Positions 1 to 5,956 of a DNA stretch of 6,265 bases are shown here, in pieces; position 1 is the stretch's first letter; each line of letters starts with the position of its first letter. The DNA lies in the NCBI GenBank assembly GCA_009706135.1, contig WLRX01000057.1:1-6265 (forward strand), written 5' to 3'. Source of the DNA: Actinomycetota bacterium. GTDB lineage: Bacteria; Actinomycetota; Actinomycetes; Nanopelagicales; Nanopelagicaceae. The notes under the pieces were generated by a model, which had not been told where the DNA came from, did no database searches, and saw only the letters and a list, made by a program, of their open reading frames with translations. Position numbers and translations under genes: made by a program.

Positions 1-44
1 GTCACGCTCTCGCCAAGTGCTGGCATCGTTACTGAAAATGTCAT
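1..44 (-). CDS. sucB: Dihydrolipoamide acyltransferase E2, N-terminal fragment (probably 2-oxoglutarate dehydrogenase E2)
   Basis: Only the first 14 complete codons are inside the window; the gene continues past the left edge. The visible peptide, MTFSVTMPALGESV, is the typical opening of the lipoyl domain of E2 acyltransferases, which transfer acyl groups from E1 to CoA on a swinging lipoyl-lysine. The ATG at 44-42 has an AGGGAG ribosome site at 56-51 with a 6-base spacer. It starts 15 bp after the lpd stop codon on the same strand, so E3 (lpd) and E2 are very likely one operon. In actinobacteria the E2 next to lpd and pepA is normally annotated sucB and may serve both the 2-oxoglutarate and pyruvate complexes. 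The lipoyl lysine, the E1/E3-binding domain and the catalytic domain are not visible, so a pyruvate-type E2 (aceF) cannot be excluded. Confidence 0.8.
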   Translation of the reverse strand, partial: MTFSVTMPALGESV

Positions 45-59
45 TGTTTTCTCCCTAGA

Positions 60-1427
60 TTATCCGTGAGCATGAAGCGGTTTACCGGCGAGTGCCATGT
101 GTGCTTCTCCCATGGCTTCTGACAGTGTTGGGTGTGCATGAATAAGTGGCGCGACATCATCGGCGCTTGCTTCCCAATTGAAAATTACTTGGGCTTCAGC
201 CAGTAATTCTCCTACGCGAGAACCAACCATATGTATGCCAAGTACTGGTCCGTTCTTTTGTGAAACTAATTTAACTGAACCTGCTGTGCGCAATATTTGA
301 GCCTTTCCATTTCCTGCTAAGTCATAATTTAATTCAACAACATCATAACCGCGCTCTTTTGCAAGGGCTGTTGTCAGACCAACGGAGGCAACTTCTGGCT
401 CTGAGTATGTAACACGTGGGACGCCATCGTAATTAATAGGACGAGGGTTAAGTCCAGCAATCTCTTCGGCAACCAAAATTCCCTCACCGAATCCAACGTG
501 AGCGAGTTGCAGCGTTGGAATTAAATCGCCAACTGCCCAAATGCCGGGCACATTTGTGCGGCACTTATCGTCAACTAATACGTAGCCTCGATCCATAGAA
601 ATACCTTGTTCTTCATACCCAAGGTTTGCAGAAACTGGTCCACGACCCACACTGACGAGAAGTACATCTGCACTGAAAGTTTTGCCATCTTCTAGTGTCA
701 CAGTCACGGTGTCGCCGTTGATGGATGCCGACGCAAAACGCACACCAAGCTCAAAATTAATCCCACGTTTCCTAAATGCACGTTCGAGTTGCTTGCTAGA
801 AGATTCATCTTCAAGCGCGACCAGGTGAGGTAGACCTTCAATAATTGTTACTTCAGAACCAAATGACTTCCACACGGATGCAAATTCACATCCAATGACG
901 CCACCACCCAAAACAATCACGCTCTTTGGTACGTATTCCAATTTTGTTGCGTGATCTGATGTAATAATTTTAAATCCATCGATTTCAAGACCAGGCAGAG
1001 TTTTTGCGTACGAGCCATTTGCTAGCACAACGTTCTTACCTGTGTATTTTTCACCATTAACTTCGACGGTGTCTTTAGAAACCAAACGACCGTGACCTTC
1101 GATGTATGTAATATTTCTTGATTTAACAAGACCTTGCAATCCTTTGTGCAATCGAGCGATTACGCCATCTTTATATGAATTAACAGCTGGCATATCCATA
1201 GAAAGGAATTGCGCGTTCACACCAAAGTGGCTGGCATCGCGCGCGCCATCTGCAATTTCACCGGAGTGCAGTAAAGCTTTTGTTGGAATACAGCCACGGT
1301 GTAGACACGTGCCACCAAGTTTGTCGGCTTCGATTAGTGCTACGGATAGACCTAGTTGTGCGCTACGAAGGGCGCATGCATATCCGCCACTTCCACCGCC
1401 CAGGATTACTAGATCGAATTGAGCCAC
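60..1427 (-). CDS. lpd: Dihydrolipoyl dehydrogenase (E3 / glycine cleavage L-protein)
   Basis: This 455-residue flavoprotein reoxidises dihydrolipoamide on E2 or H-protein, passing electrons through a disulfide and FAD to NAD+. The length is normal for the family. The FAD-binding GGGSGG lies at residues 10-15. The redox disulfide motif GGTCLHRGCIPTKA puts the two cysteines at 41 and 46. The NAD-binding GGGVIG is at 174-179, with Glu197 at the end of the next strand, as expected for NAD rather than NADP. The second FAD motif, AVGD, is at 298-301, and the catalytic His-Glu pair of the dimer interface is His432 and Glu437 in HPTLSE. The start is GTG at 1427-1425, supported by a strong GGGAGGT site. 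pepA ends 77 bp upstream on the same strand and sucB begins 15 bp downstream. The nearby gcvT fits the enzyme's second role in glycine cleavage. Nothing looks damaged. Confidence 0.96.
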   Translation of the reverse strand: MAQFDLVILGGGSGGYACALRSAQLGLSVALIEADKLGGTCLHRGCIPTKALLHSGEIADGARDASHFGVNAQFLSMDMPAVNSYKDGVIARLHKGLQGLVKSRNITYIEGHGRLVSKDTVEVNGEKYTGKNVVLANGSYAKTLPGLEIDGFKIITSDHATKLEYVPKSVIVLGGGVIGCEFASVWKSFGSEVTIIEGLPHLVALEDESSSKQLERAFRKRGINFELGVRFASASINGDTVTVTLEDGKTFSADVLLVSVGRGPVSANLGYEEQGISMDRGYVLVDDKCRTNVPGIWAVGDLIPTLQLAHVGFGEGILVAEEIAGLNPRPINYDGVPRVTYSEPEVASVGLTTALAKERGYDVVELNYDLAGNGKAQILRTAGSVKLVSQKNGPVLGIHMVGSRVGELLAEAQVIFNWEASADDVAPLIHAHPTLSEAMGEAHMALAGKPLHAHG

Positions 1428-1434
1428 TACGTAA

Positions 1435-1441
1435 ACCTCCC
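1435..1441 (-). promoter_or_regulatory. Ribosome binding site deciding the GTG start of lpd
   Basis: On the minus strand this reads GGGAGGT, close to a full Shine-Dalgarno sequence, and ends 7 bases before the GTG at 1427-1425. The protein that begins there opens with MAQFDLVILGGGSGG, the usual distance from start to the first FAD loop, so the GTG is a convincing start despite not being ATG. Confidence 0.8.
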
Positions 1442-1451
1442 ACGATTCTCA

Positions 1452-1467
1452 GTTGTACTAGGACAAC
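1452..1467. promoter_or_regulatory. Imperfect 16-bp palindrome upstream of lpd, candidate operator
   Basis: On the minus strand the sequence is GTTGTCCTAGTACAAC. The arms GTTGT and ACAAC match perfectly, the centre CTAG is self-complementary, and only one of the eight base pairs of symmetry fails. It sits 25-40 bp upstream of the lpd start, in the 77-bp gap after pepA, where an operator or promoter element for lpd-sucB would be expected. The spaced TTGT...ACAA form resembles the dyads bound by several winged-helix repressors, but I cannot name a regulator. Short palindromes of this quality also arise by chance: two or three would be expected in a window this long, though only about 0.03 in a gap this short. 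Confidence 0.35.
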
Positions 1468-1488
1468 CTTCGCCCTTGACCTATCTTG

Positions 1489-1504
1489 CCAGCCTTCGGG
1501 CTAG
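1489..1504 (-). terminator. Short hairpin immediately after pepA, weak terminator candidate
   Basis: Directly after the pepA stop codon the minus-strand transcript can form a 6-bp stem, CUAGCC with GGCUGG including one G-U pair, closed by a CGAA loop. No run of U follows, so it is not a classical intrinsic terminator. Actinobacterial genes often end in such tailless hairpins, but the stem is short. pepA could equally read through into lpd, so treat this as a possible attenuating or 3'-protecting hairpin. Confidence 0.3.
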
Positions 1505-3001
1505 TTACCGAATTATTGATTTCTCGACCAAGCGCAGAAGTGTGCGCAGTGCCACACCAGTGCCGCCAACGGGGGTGTATCCATGTGCGCCAGATTCGTT
1601 ATAGGCAGGACCTGCAATATCAAGGTGTAGCCATGGTACTTCTGGCTTAACAAATTCTTTTAAGAACAATCCTGCAACCAACATATTTCCCATACGTTCA
1701 CCGATGTTTGCCAGATCGGCTATTGGTGAATCAAGTGATGCGCGCAATTCTTGCGGAAGTGGCATTGGCCAAAATGCTTCACCACTATCTGTGGCTGCCG
1801 CCAATAATCGAGCACTAAAATCTTCATTATTTGTCATTACTGCACTTGTTCGTGTTCCAAGTGCCACCACTTGCGCACCGGTTAGCGTTGCAACATCTAT
1901 TAGACCATCGAGTGACTTGGTTTCTTGAGCCTTTACAAGTGCATCAGCCAAAATGAGTCGACCCTCCGCATCCGGATTGAGTACTTCTACAGTCTTACCA
2001 CCATAAATTGAAATTACATCACTTGGACGAGTTGCGTTATCGCTCACCATATTTTCAGCTAATGGCGCCCAGGCCTCAACACTCACAGAAAGTTTGAGAG
2101 ACGCAATTGCAAGAATCGCACCGCAAACAGCTGCGGCTCCACTCATGTCAGATTTCATTGCTTCCATACCGGCTGCAGGTTTAAGCGCTAAGCCACCTGT
2201 ATCAAATGTGATTCCTTTACCAACGAATGCAAACTTTCGTAGAGATTTTTTCGGTGTGTATTTAATGTGCAGCAGACGTGGCGGATTCGCTGAACCTTGG
2301 CCAACACCAATGATTCCGCCATAGCCACCGCTTTTTAATTGCTTTTCATTGAGAATACTTATTTTAAGTCCGGCAGAAGCGCCGCCCGCAGATTTAACAA
2401 CTGCAGCAATCTTCTTAGTAAAAGTATCAGGAGTCAGGTGTGATGGGGGAGTGTTGATTAAATCTCGAACTAAATGTGTGTACTTCGCAATGACTTGTGC
2501 TCGCTTGAGCGCATTTTTTGCTTCAATTTTCTTTGTAAATTTGGAATGAATCGCGATCTTTGCCAGTGGCAATTTTCGTTCTGATTTTGTTGAGCCGCGA
2601 AATTCATCAAAGGCATAAGCACCAAGGGCCGCACCTTCTGCAATTGCTGAAACGGCTTCGATATTTATGGCCGGCAATGCAAATGTCGCTTCGTCGCTTC
2701 CGGCTAAAGCGCGCGCAGCTGCTCCTGCCGCGCGACGAAGAGTTTCATGCGCGAACTCTTTTTGGCTCTGACCTAATCCAGTAAAGAGGATTAATTTTGT
2801 TCGAATACCAGGTATTTTGACGATTTCATCATTTTTACCCGTTGCTCCGAGTTCTTTGAGCTGAGCGAGCAATGTTCTTGTATCCAGAGTGAGAGTGCCT
2901 GATTCAATGGTTAACGCTGCAGCTTTATTTGGATTAAACGAAAGCCCAACAACAAGTACACCGCTGTTTACGGCGCCGTCAGTAAGTGCCAACGTGGACA
3001 T
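1505..3001 (-). CDS. pepA: Leucyl aminopeptidase, M17 family
   Basis: This cytosolic two-metal exopeptidase of the M17 family removes N-terminal residues from peptides. The protein is 498 residues, the usual length. The catalytic domain carries every key residue at a constant offset of 8 from E. coli PepA numbering: Lys262, Asp267, Asp285, Asp344 and Glu346 as metal ligands, with Lys274 and Arg348 as catalytic residues, in GKGITFDTGGL, MKSDMSGAAA and NPDAEGRL. The last motif (342-349) has Pro where the family signature has Thr. The C-terminal WLHLDIAG (457-464) is also typical. The frame stays open for 90 codons further upstream, but that stretch lies antisense to the start of gcvT and has no family resemblance. 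The ATG at 3001-2999, preceded by AAGGAG, is therefore the real start. gcvT diverges from it across 74 bp, and lpd follows on the same strand. Confidence 0.95.
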   Translation of the reverse strand: MSTLALTDGAVNSGVLVVGLSFNPNKAAALTIESGTLTLDTRTLLAQLKELGATGKNDEIVKIPGIRTKLILFTGLGQSQKEFAHETLRRAAGAAARALAGSDEATFALPAINIEAVSAIAEGAALGAYAFDEFRGSTKSERKLPLAKIAIHSKFTKKIEAKNALKRAQVIAKYTHLVRDLINTPPSHLTPDTFTKKIAAVVKSAGGASAGLKISILNEKQLKSGGYGGIIGVGQGSANPPRLLHIKYTPKKSLRKFAFVGKGITFDTGGLALKPAAGMEAMKSDMSGAAAVCGAILAIASLKLSVSVEAWAPLAENMVSDNATRPSDVISIYGGKTVEVLNPDAEGRLILADALVKAQETKSLDGLIDVATLTGAQVVALGTRTSAVMTNNEDFSARLLAAATDSGEAFWPMPLPQELRASLDSPIADLANIGERMGNMLVAGLFLKEFVKPEVPWLHLDIAGPAYNESGAHGYTPVGGTGVALRTLLRLVEKSIIR

Positions 3002-3005
3002 GTAG

Positions 3006-3011
3006 CTCCTT
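3006..3011 (-). promoter_or_regulatory. Ribosome binding site that fixes the pepA start
   Basis: The minus strand reads AAGGAG here, 4 bases before the ATG at 3001-2999. The spacing is a little short, but it is the only good Shine-Dalgarno match near a plausible start. It argues against the longer in-frame reading that would begin at 3271 inside gcvT. Confidence 0.75.
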
Positions 3012-3064
3012 CTTAAAATCTGCAAGGCGCACAGGTTATCGCTTGTAGGAACTTTTGTTGCAGT

Positions 3065-3070
3065 GGGAGT
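3065..3070 (+). promoter_or_regulatory. Ribosome binding site of gcvT
   Basis: GGGAGT lies a few bases before the GTG at 3076. An in-frame TAG at 3070-3072 blocks any earlier start. A second GTG two codons later, at 3082, is the alternative, served less well by AGG at 3071-3073. The two choices differ by only two residues. Confidence 0.6.
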
Positions 3071-3075
3071 AGGTT

Positions 3076-4170
3076 GTGAATGTGAAAAATTCTCCTCTCC
3101 ATCAAAAGCACGTGGATCGCCAAGCCAAGATGGCAGATTTCGGCGGCTGGCTAATGCCCATTGAATATCCAGCCACTGGCGTTCTTGCTGAACACGCAGC
3201 AGTTCGAGAACGCGTAGGGCTTTTTGATGTTTCCCACTTAGGTAAAGCCAGTGTGAAAGGAAGCGGGGCATTAGATTTTCTCAACGCAATTCTTACCAAT
3301 GACCTAAATCGAATTTCTGATGGCATGGCCCAATACACGATGCTGTGTAATGAAGATGGTGGCGTTATAGATGATTTGATTGCTTACAGAAATTCATCGG
3401 ATGATATTTTTCTTGTTCCGAATGCATCGAATACATCGGATGTGGTTGCGGTGCTGGAGGCTAAAAAACTGCCAGGGATCGCGATTGCAAACTTACATTC
3501 AGAGTATGCGGTACTGGCACTACAAGGACCAGCAACAGCAGAAGTTTTAACATCCCTTGGCGCTGCTCCCTCAATTGAATACATGAGTTTTACAAATGTA
3601 AAAATTGCCCAATGCGACGTAATTTTGTGCCGAACTGGATATACAGGTGAATTCGGTTTTGAGTTATTGCCATTGTGGAAAGATGCCGAAAAAGTTTGGG
3701 ATGCACTTGTTTCTGCAATTGATGCCTTTGACGGAGTTGTGTGCGGCTTAGGTGCTCGCGATACGTTGAGAACTGAAATGGGATATCCGTTGCATGGTCA
3801 TGAACTCTCACTTGAGATAACGCCGGTGCAAGCAAACGCATCATGGGCTGTGGGATGGAAGAAAGAGAAGTTTTCAGGAGATGTTGTACTACGAAATGAG
3901 CGCACAAATGGTCCACGAAGATTTTTACATGGGCTGAAATCTCTCGATCGTGGCATTCCTCGCGCAGGTATGAAAGTTAAAGATTCAGATGGTATTGAAA
4001 TTGGTGAAGTTACCTCAGGAACATTTTCGCCTACATTAAAAAATGGAATTGCCTTGGCGCTCTTAGATTCTTCGGTAACACTTGGAACAGTTGTTGTCAT
4101 CGATGTGCGAGGGCGACAATCACAAGCCGAAGTAGTTAATCTTCCCTTTGTTGAATCCCACGTTAAGTAA
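3076..4170 (+). CDS. gcvT: Aminomethyltransferase, glycine cleavage system T-protein
   Basis: GcvT takes the aminomethyl group carried on lipoyl-H-protein and gives methylene-tetrahydrofolate and ammonia. The 364-residue length and motifs match the true T-protein rather than the related YgfZ: KMADFGGWLMPIEY near 18-31, DVSHLG at 51-56, GGVIDDL at 95-101 with the Asp pair that includes the expected catalytic Asp, RTGYTGEFGFE at 186-196, and GLGARDTLRTEMGYPLHGHE at 224-243. The C-terminal barrel has EVTSGTFSPTLKNGIALA at 311-328. The start is GTG with a GGGAG ribosome site; GTG two codons later is possible. No gcvH or gcvP lies in the window, so the rest of the system must be elsewhere, while lpd, its L-protein, is close by on the other strand. 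The gene diverges from pepA and converges on the DUF3043 gene. Confidence 0.95.
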   Translation: MNVKNSPLHQKHVDRQAKMADFGGWLMPIEYPATGVLAEHAAVRERVGLFDVSHLGKASVKGSGALDFLNAILTNDLNRISDGMAQYTMLCNEDGGVIDDLIAYRNSSDDIFLVPNASNTSDVVAVLEAKKLPGIAIANLHSEYAVLALQGPATAEVLTSLGAAPSIEYMSFTNVKIAQCDVILCRTGYTGEFGFELLPLWKDAEKVWDALVSAIDAFDGVVCGLGARDTLRTEMGYPLHGHELSLEITPVQANASWAVGWKKEKFSGDVVLRNERTNGPRRFLHGLKSLDRGIPRAGMKVKDSDGIEIGEVTSGTFSPTLKNGIALALLDSSVTLGTVVVIDVRGRQSQAEVVNLPFVESHVK

Positions 4171-4207
4171 ACCTTAAATAGCTAGTTAGAAACTATCTCC
4201 AGGTTTA
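4168..4207. terminator. Inverted repeats between convergent gcvT and DUF3043 genes, possible weak bidirectional terminator
   Basis: A perfect 7-bp inverted repeat, TAAACCT at 4168-4174 and AGGTTTA at 4201-4207, encloses a smaller hairpin, TAGTT (4183-4187) with AACTA (4191-4195) and a 3-base loop. The structure spans both stop codons of the convergent genes. It is AT-rich with no clear U tail in either direction, so it would be a weak terminator at best. Its position is the main reason to list it. Confidence 0.3.
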
Positions 4208-4722
4208 ACTTGTGGGTGTGGAGTACGTAGACGTCTCATTTGAGTTGAACGCAGCCAGCCGTAGAGACCCAAACCCTTTGTTGGTGAATCTGGAAAACGG
4301 CTGCGAATTTCTTTCTTAATTTTTCGAGAGAGAAAAACACCATCAATGGCTGCAGTTAAGAGAACCGCATACATCAGAGCAATCGCACCGTATTGAAGAG
4401 CTGGAACTGGGAAAACTGAAAGCAAGAGAACAACAAAAATAATTGGTAAGAAATATTCACCAATAGATCTACGTGCATCAACAAGATTTCTCACATAGCG
4501 GCGGGCAGGCCCGCGATCTCGCAAAGGCATGGCACTTTCTTCACCGCGTAAATATGCCGCGCGTGATGCATTACGAGAAACACGACTCTGTTCGCGTGCC
4601 CGCTTTTTCTCTTCTTTAGTAGATGCCGGAGCTAGGGATGAAACTATTCGCTTTGATTGCGCTTCTTTGCGCTTAGGAGTTGGTCGACCCTTTTTTGAAG
4701 ATGCATCTGAAGTATTAGACAT
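4186..4722 (-). CDS. DUF3043 family membrane protein of unknown function
   Basis: I recognise this 178-residue protein as the actinobacterial DUF3043 family, whose function is not known to me. The N-terminal half is hydrophilic and strongly basic, with the family-like GRPTPKRKEAQ at 12-22 and a Lys/Arg/Glu-rich stretch at 35-55 that may be helical or coiled. The conserved core is RDRGPARRYVRNLVDARR at 68-85 followed by IGEYFLP. Two hydrophobic segments follow, at about 91-108 and 110-131, suggesting a membrane hairpin with both charged ends in the cytoplasm. The tail at 132-178 is again basic. There is no signal peptide and no catalytic motif I can point to. The ATG lies 7 bp after the nadA stop without a Shine-Dalgarno sequence, so translation probably depends on nadA. 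The N-terminus matches the family, which supports this start. Confidence 0.85.
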   Translation of the reverse strand: MSNTSDASSKKGRPTPKRKEAQSKRIVSSLAPASTKEEKKRAREQSRVSRNASRAAYLRGEESAMPLRDRGPARRYVRNLVDARRSIGEYFLPIIFVVLLLSVFPVPALQYGAIALMYAVLLTAAIDGVFLSRKIKKEIRSRFPDSPTKGLGLYGWLRSTQMRRLRTPHPQVKPGDSF

Positions 4723-4729
4723 GAGAGAA

Positions 4730-5887
4730 CTATAGAGCGAGCATTCTTTCTAATGCGAGTTTTGAATACTTAGCCACTTCAGGGGCCACCCGAATTTGGT
4801 TGACTACGGTGCCCGATACGAGGGATTCCATGGCCCACACCAAGTGTGGCAAGTCAATACGATTCATGGTTGAGCAGTAACAGATGTCTTTATCCAAGAA
4901 ATAAATTTCTTTATCTAAATTGTTCTGGGAAATTCGTTGAACCAAATTGAGTTCAGTACCGATGGCCCATTTCGAACCAGCGGGGGATTGTTCAACGATT
5001 TTGATAATTTTTTCTGTTGAACCAACACGGTCAGCTGCTTGCACAACTTCGTGTGTGCACTCCGGATGAACCAAAATTTGTACTCCTGGAACTCGTGTTC
5101 GAATCTCTTGGACACTTTCGATAGAGAAGCGCCCATGAACGGAGCAATGTCCTCGCCACAAAATTACTTTAGCTTTCTTGATTTGTTCTTCTGTCAGACC
5201 ACCCATTGGTTGCCATGGATTCCATACGACGCAATCTTCCAGTGATAAACCCAGAGAGAGAACAGCGGTGTTTCTACCTAAGTGCTGATCGGGTAAAAAA
5301 AGAATTTTTGAACCTTGCGTAAATGCCCAGCTCATCGCAGATTCTGCATTAGATGAAGTGCAGATCGTTCCGCCATGTTCGCCAGTAAAGGATTTGATTG
5401 CAGCTGATGAATTCATATATGTCACAGGAATAACTCCTTGGGACACTCCATTACCTGCGAGCTCTTCCCAGCATTTACTGACTTGGTTAGCAGTTGCCAT
5501 GTCCGCCATTGAGCAACCGGCAGCAAGATCAGGAAGAATTACTTTTTGCTTATCGGTAGTCAGAATGTCAGCACTTTCTGCCATGAAGTGAACACCGCAA
5601 AAAATAATGTTTTCAACATCACTTGCCCTGGCTGCTTCTTGTGCCAACTTAAATGAATCACCCGTGATGTCTGCAAATTCAATTACTTCATTTCGTTGGT
5701 AGTGATGACCTAGGACCAAAACACTGGAACCAAGTGCTTTACGAGCAGCTCTCGCGCGATCAACCAAATCAGGATCACTTGCGGCAGGTAATTGGCCATC
5801 ACATGAAACGCCGCGTTCGCTGGCAAGATCGCTGCCTTGTCCAAGTAGTAGTAGGTCACTTAGATTCACAGGTGCATTCTCTCTCAT
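4730..5887 (-). CDS. nadA: Quinolinate synthase A
   Basis: NadA condenses iminoaspartate with dihydroxyacetone phosphate to quinolinate, the pyridine-ring step of de novo NAD synthesis, using an oxygen-labile [4Fe-4S] cluster. The 385-residue protein is the long form. Motifs are GHHYQRNEV at 60-68, CGVHFMAESADIL at 97-109, AAGCSMADM at 122-130, WRGHCSVHGRF at 244-254, LVHPECTHE at 272-280 and CYCSTMNRIDLPH at 336-348. By alignment with the Bacillus subtilis enzyme as I recall it, the cluster ligands should be Cys125, Cys248 and Cys338. No nadB or nadC is in the window. The ATG at 5887-5885 has no Shine-Dalgarno sequence; a leaderless transcript or a start at GTG codon 7 (5869) is possible, although the N-terminus as given matches actinobacterial NadA well. 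erpA diverges upstream and the DUF3043 gene follows 7 bp downstream. Confidence 0.96.
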   Translation of the reverse strand: MRENAPVNLSDLLLLGQGSDLASERGVSCDGQLPAASDPDLVDRARAARKALGSSVLVLGHHYQRNEVIEFADITGDSFKLAQEAARASDVENIIFCGVHFMAESADILTTDKQKVILPDLAAGCSMADMATANQVSKCWEELAGNGVSQGVIPVTYMNSSAAIKSFTGEHGGTICTSSNAESAMSWAFTQGSKILFLPDQHLGRNTAVLSLGLSLEDCVVWNPWQPMGGLTEEQIKKAKVILWRGHCSVHGRFSIESVQEIRTRVPGVQILVHPECTHEVVQAADRVGSTEKIIKIVEQSPAGSKWAIGTELNLVQRISQNNLDKEIYFLDKDICYCSTMNRIDLPHLVWAMESLVSGTVVNQIRVAPEVAKYSKLALERMLAL

Positions 5888-5956
5888 AATCTGTGTCCAT
5901 GTCGCGCATAGTGCGTGAGGTTGCTAGGCTTGCCCAGTACTCGAAAGGGAGAGAAC
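5888..5956. promoter_or_regulatory. Divergent promoter region between nadA and erpA
   Basis: The 69-bp gap must drive both genes. For erpA, TGCTAGGCT at 5922-5930 looks like an extended -10 element (TGN followed by TAGGCT); a -35 at the usual distance is poor. For nadA I see only a weak TATGCG on the minus strand around 5910-5905. I found no clear palindrome that would mark an NrtR, NadR, SufR or IscR type operator. Confidence 0.35.

Larger units (their letters stand above)
3002..3075. promoter_or_regulatory. Divergent promoter region between pepA and gcvT
   Basis: These 74 bp must contain start signals for both pepA (minus) and gcvT (plus). For pepA, GATAAC on the minus strand at 3040-3035 is a fair -10, with a poor CTGCAA -35 at 3063-3058 and a 17-bp spacer. 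I see no convincing -35/-10 pair for gcvT. The spacer is too short for a glycine riboswitch, and no tandem aptamer-like structure is visible. Confidence 0.35.

Noticed and set aside
1102..1604. Several plus-strand open frames of 61-106 codons antisense to lpd and the end of pepA
   Set aside because: They are mostly shadows of well-supported minus-strand genes, with no recognisable domain and no convincing start context.
3002..3075. Glycine riboswitch upstream of gcvT
   Set aside because: The gap to the divergent pepA start is only 74 bp, too short for the usual aptamer, and no matching structure is visible.
3002..3271. A 90-codon in-frame upstream extension of pepA
   Set aside because: It lies antisense to the 5' end of gcvT, lacks aminopeptidase similarity, and the ATG at 3001 has a proper ribosome site and gives the normal family length.
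3102..4100. Minus-strand frames of 66-108 codons antisense to gcvT
   Set aside because: The plus-strand GcvT reading has every family motif across its length; the antisense peptides show none.
4690..4699. A AAA AAG slippery heptamer in phase near the start of the DUF3043 gene
   Set aside because: A -1 slip would meet a stop within about six codons and give a trivial peptide; no stimulatory hairpin or internal Shine-Dalgarno is evident.
4186..4722. DUF3043 protein as a secreted or toxin-like small membrane protein
   Set aside because: It has no signal peptide, the two hydrophobic segments are internal and flanked by basic cytoplasmic-type regions, and it matches a known conserved family.
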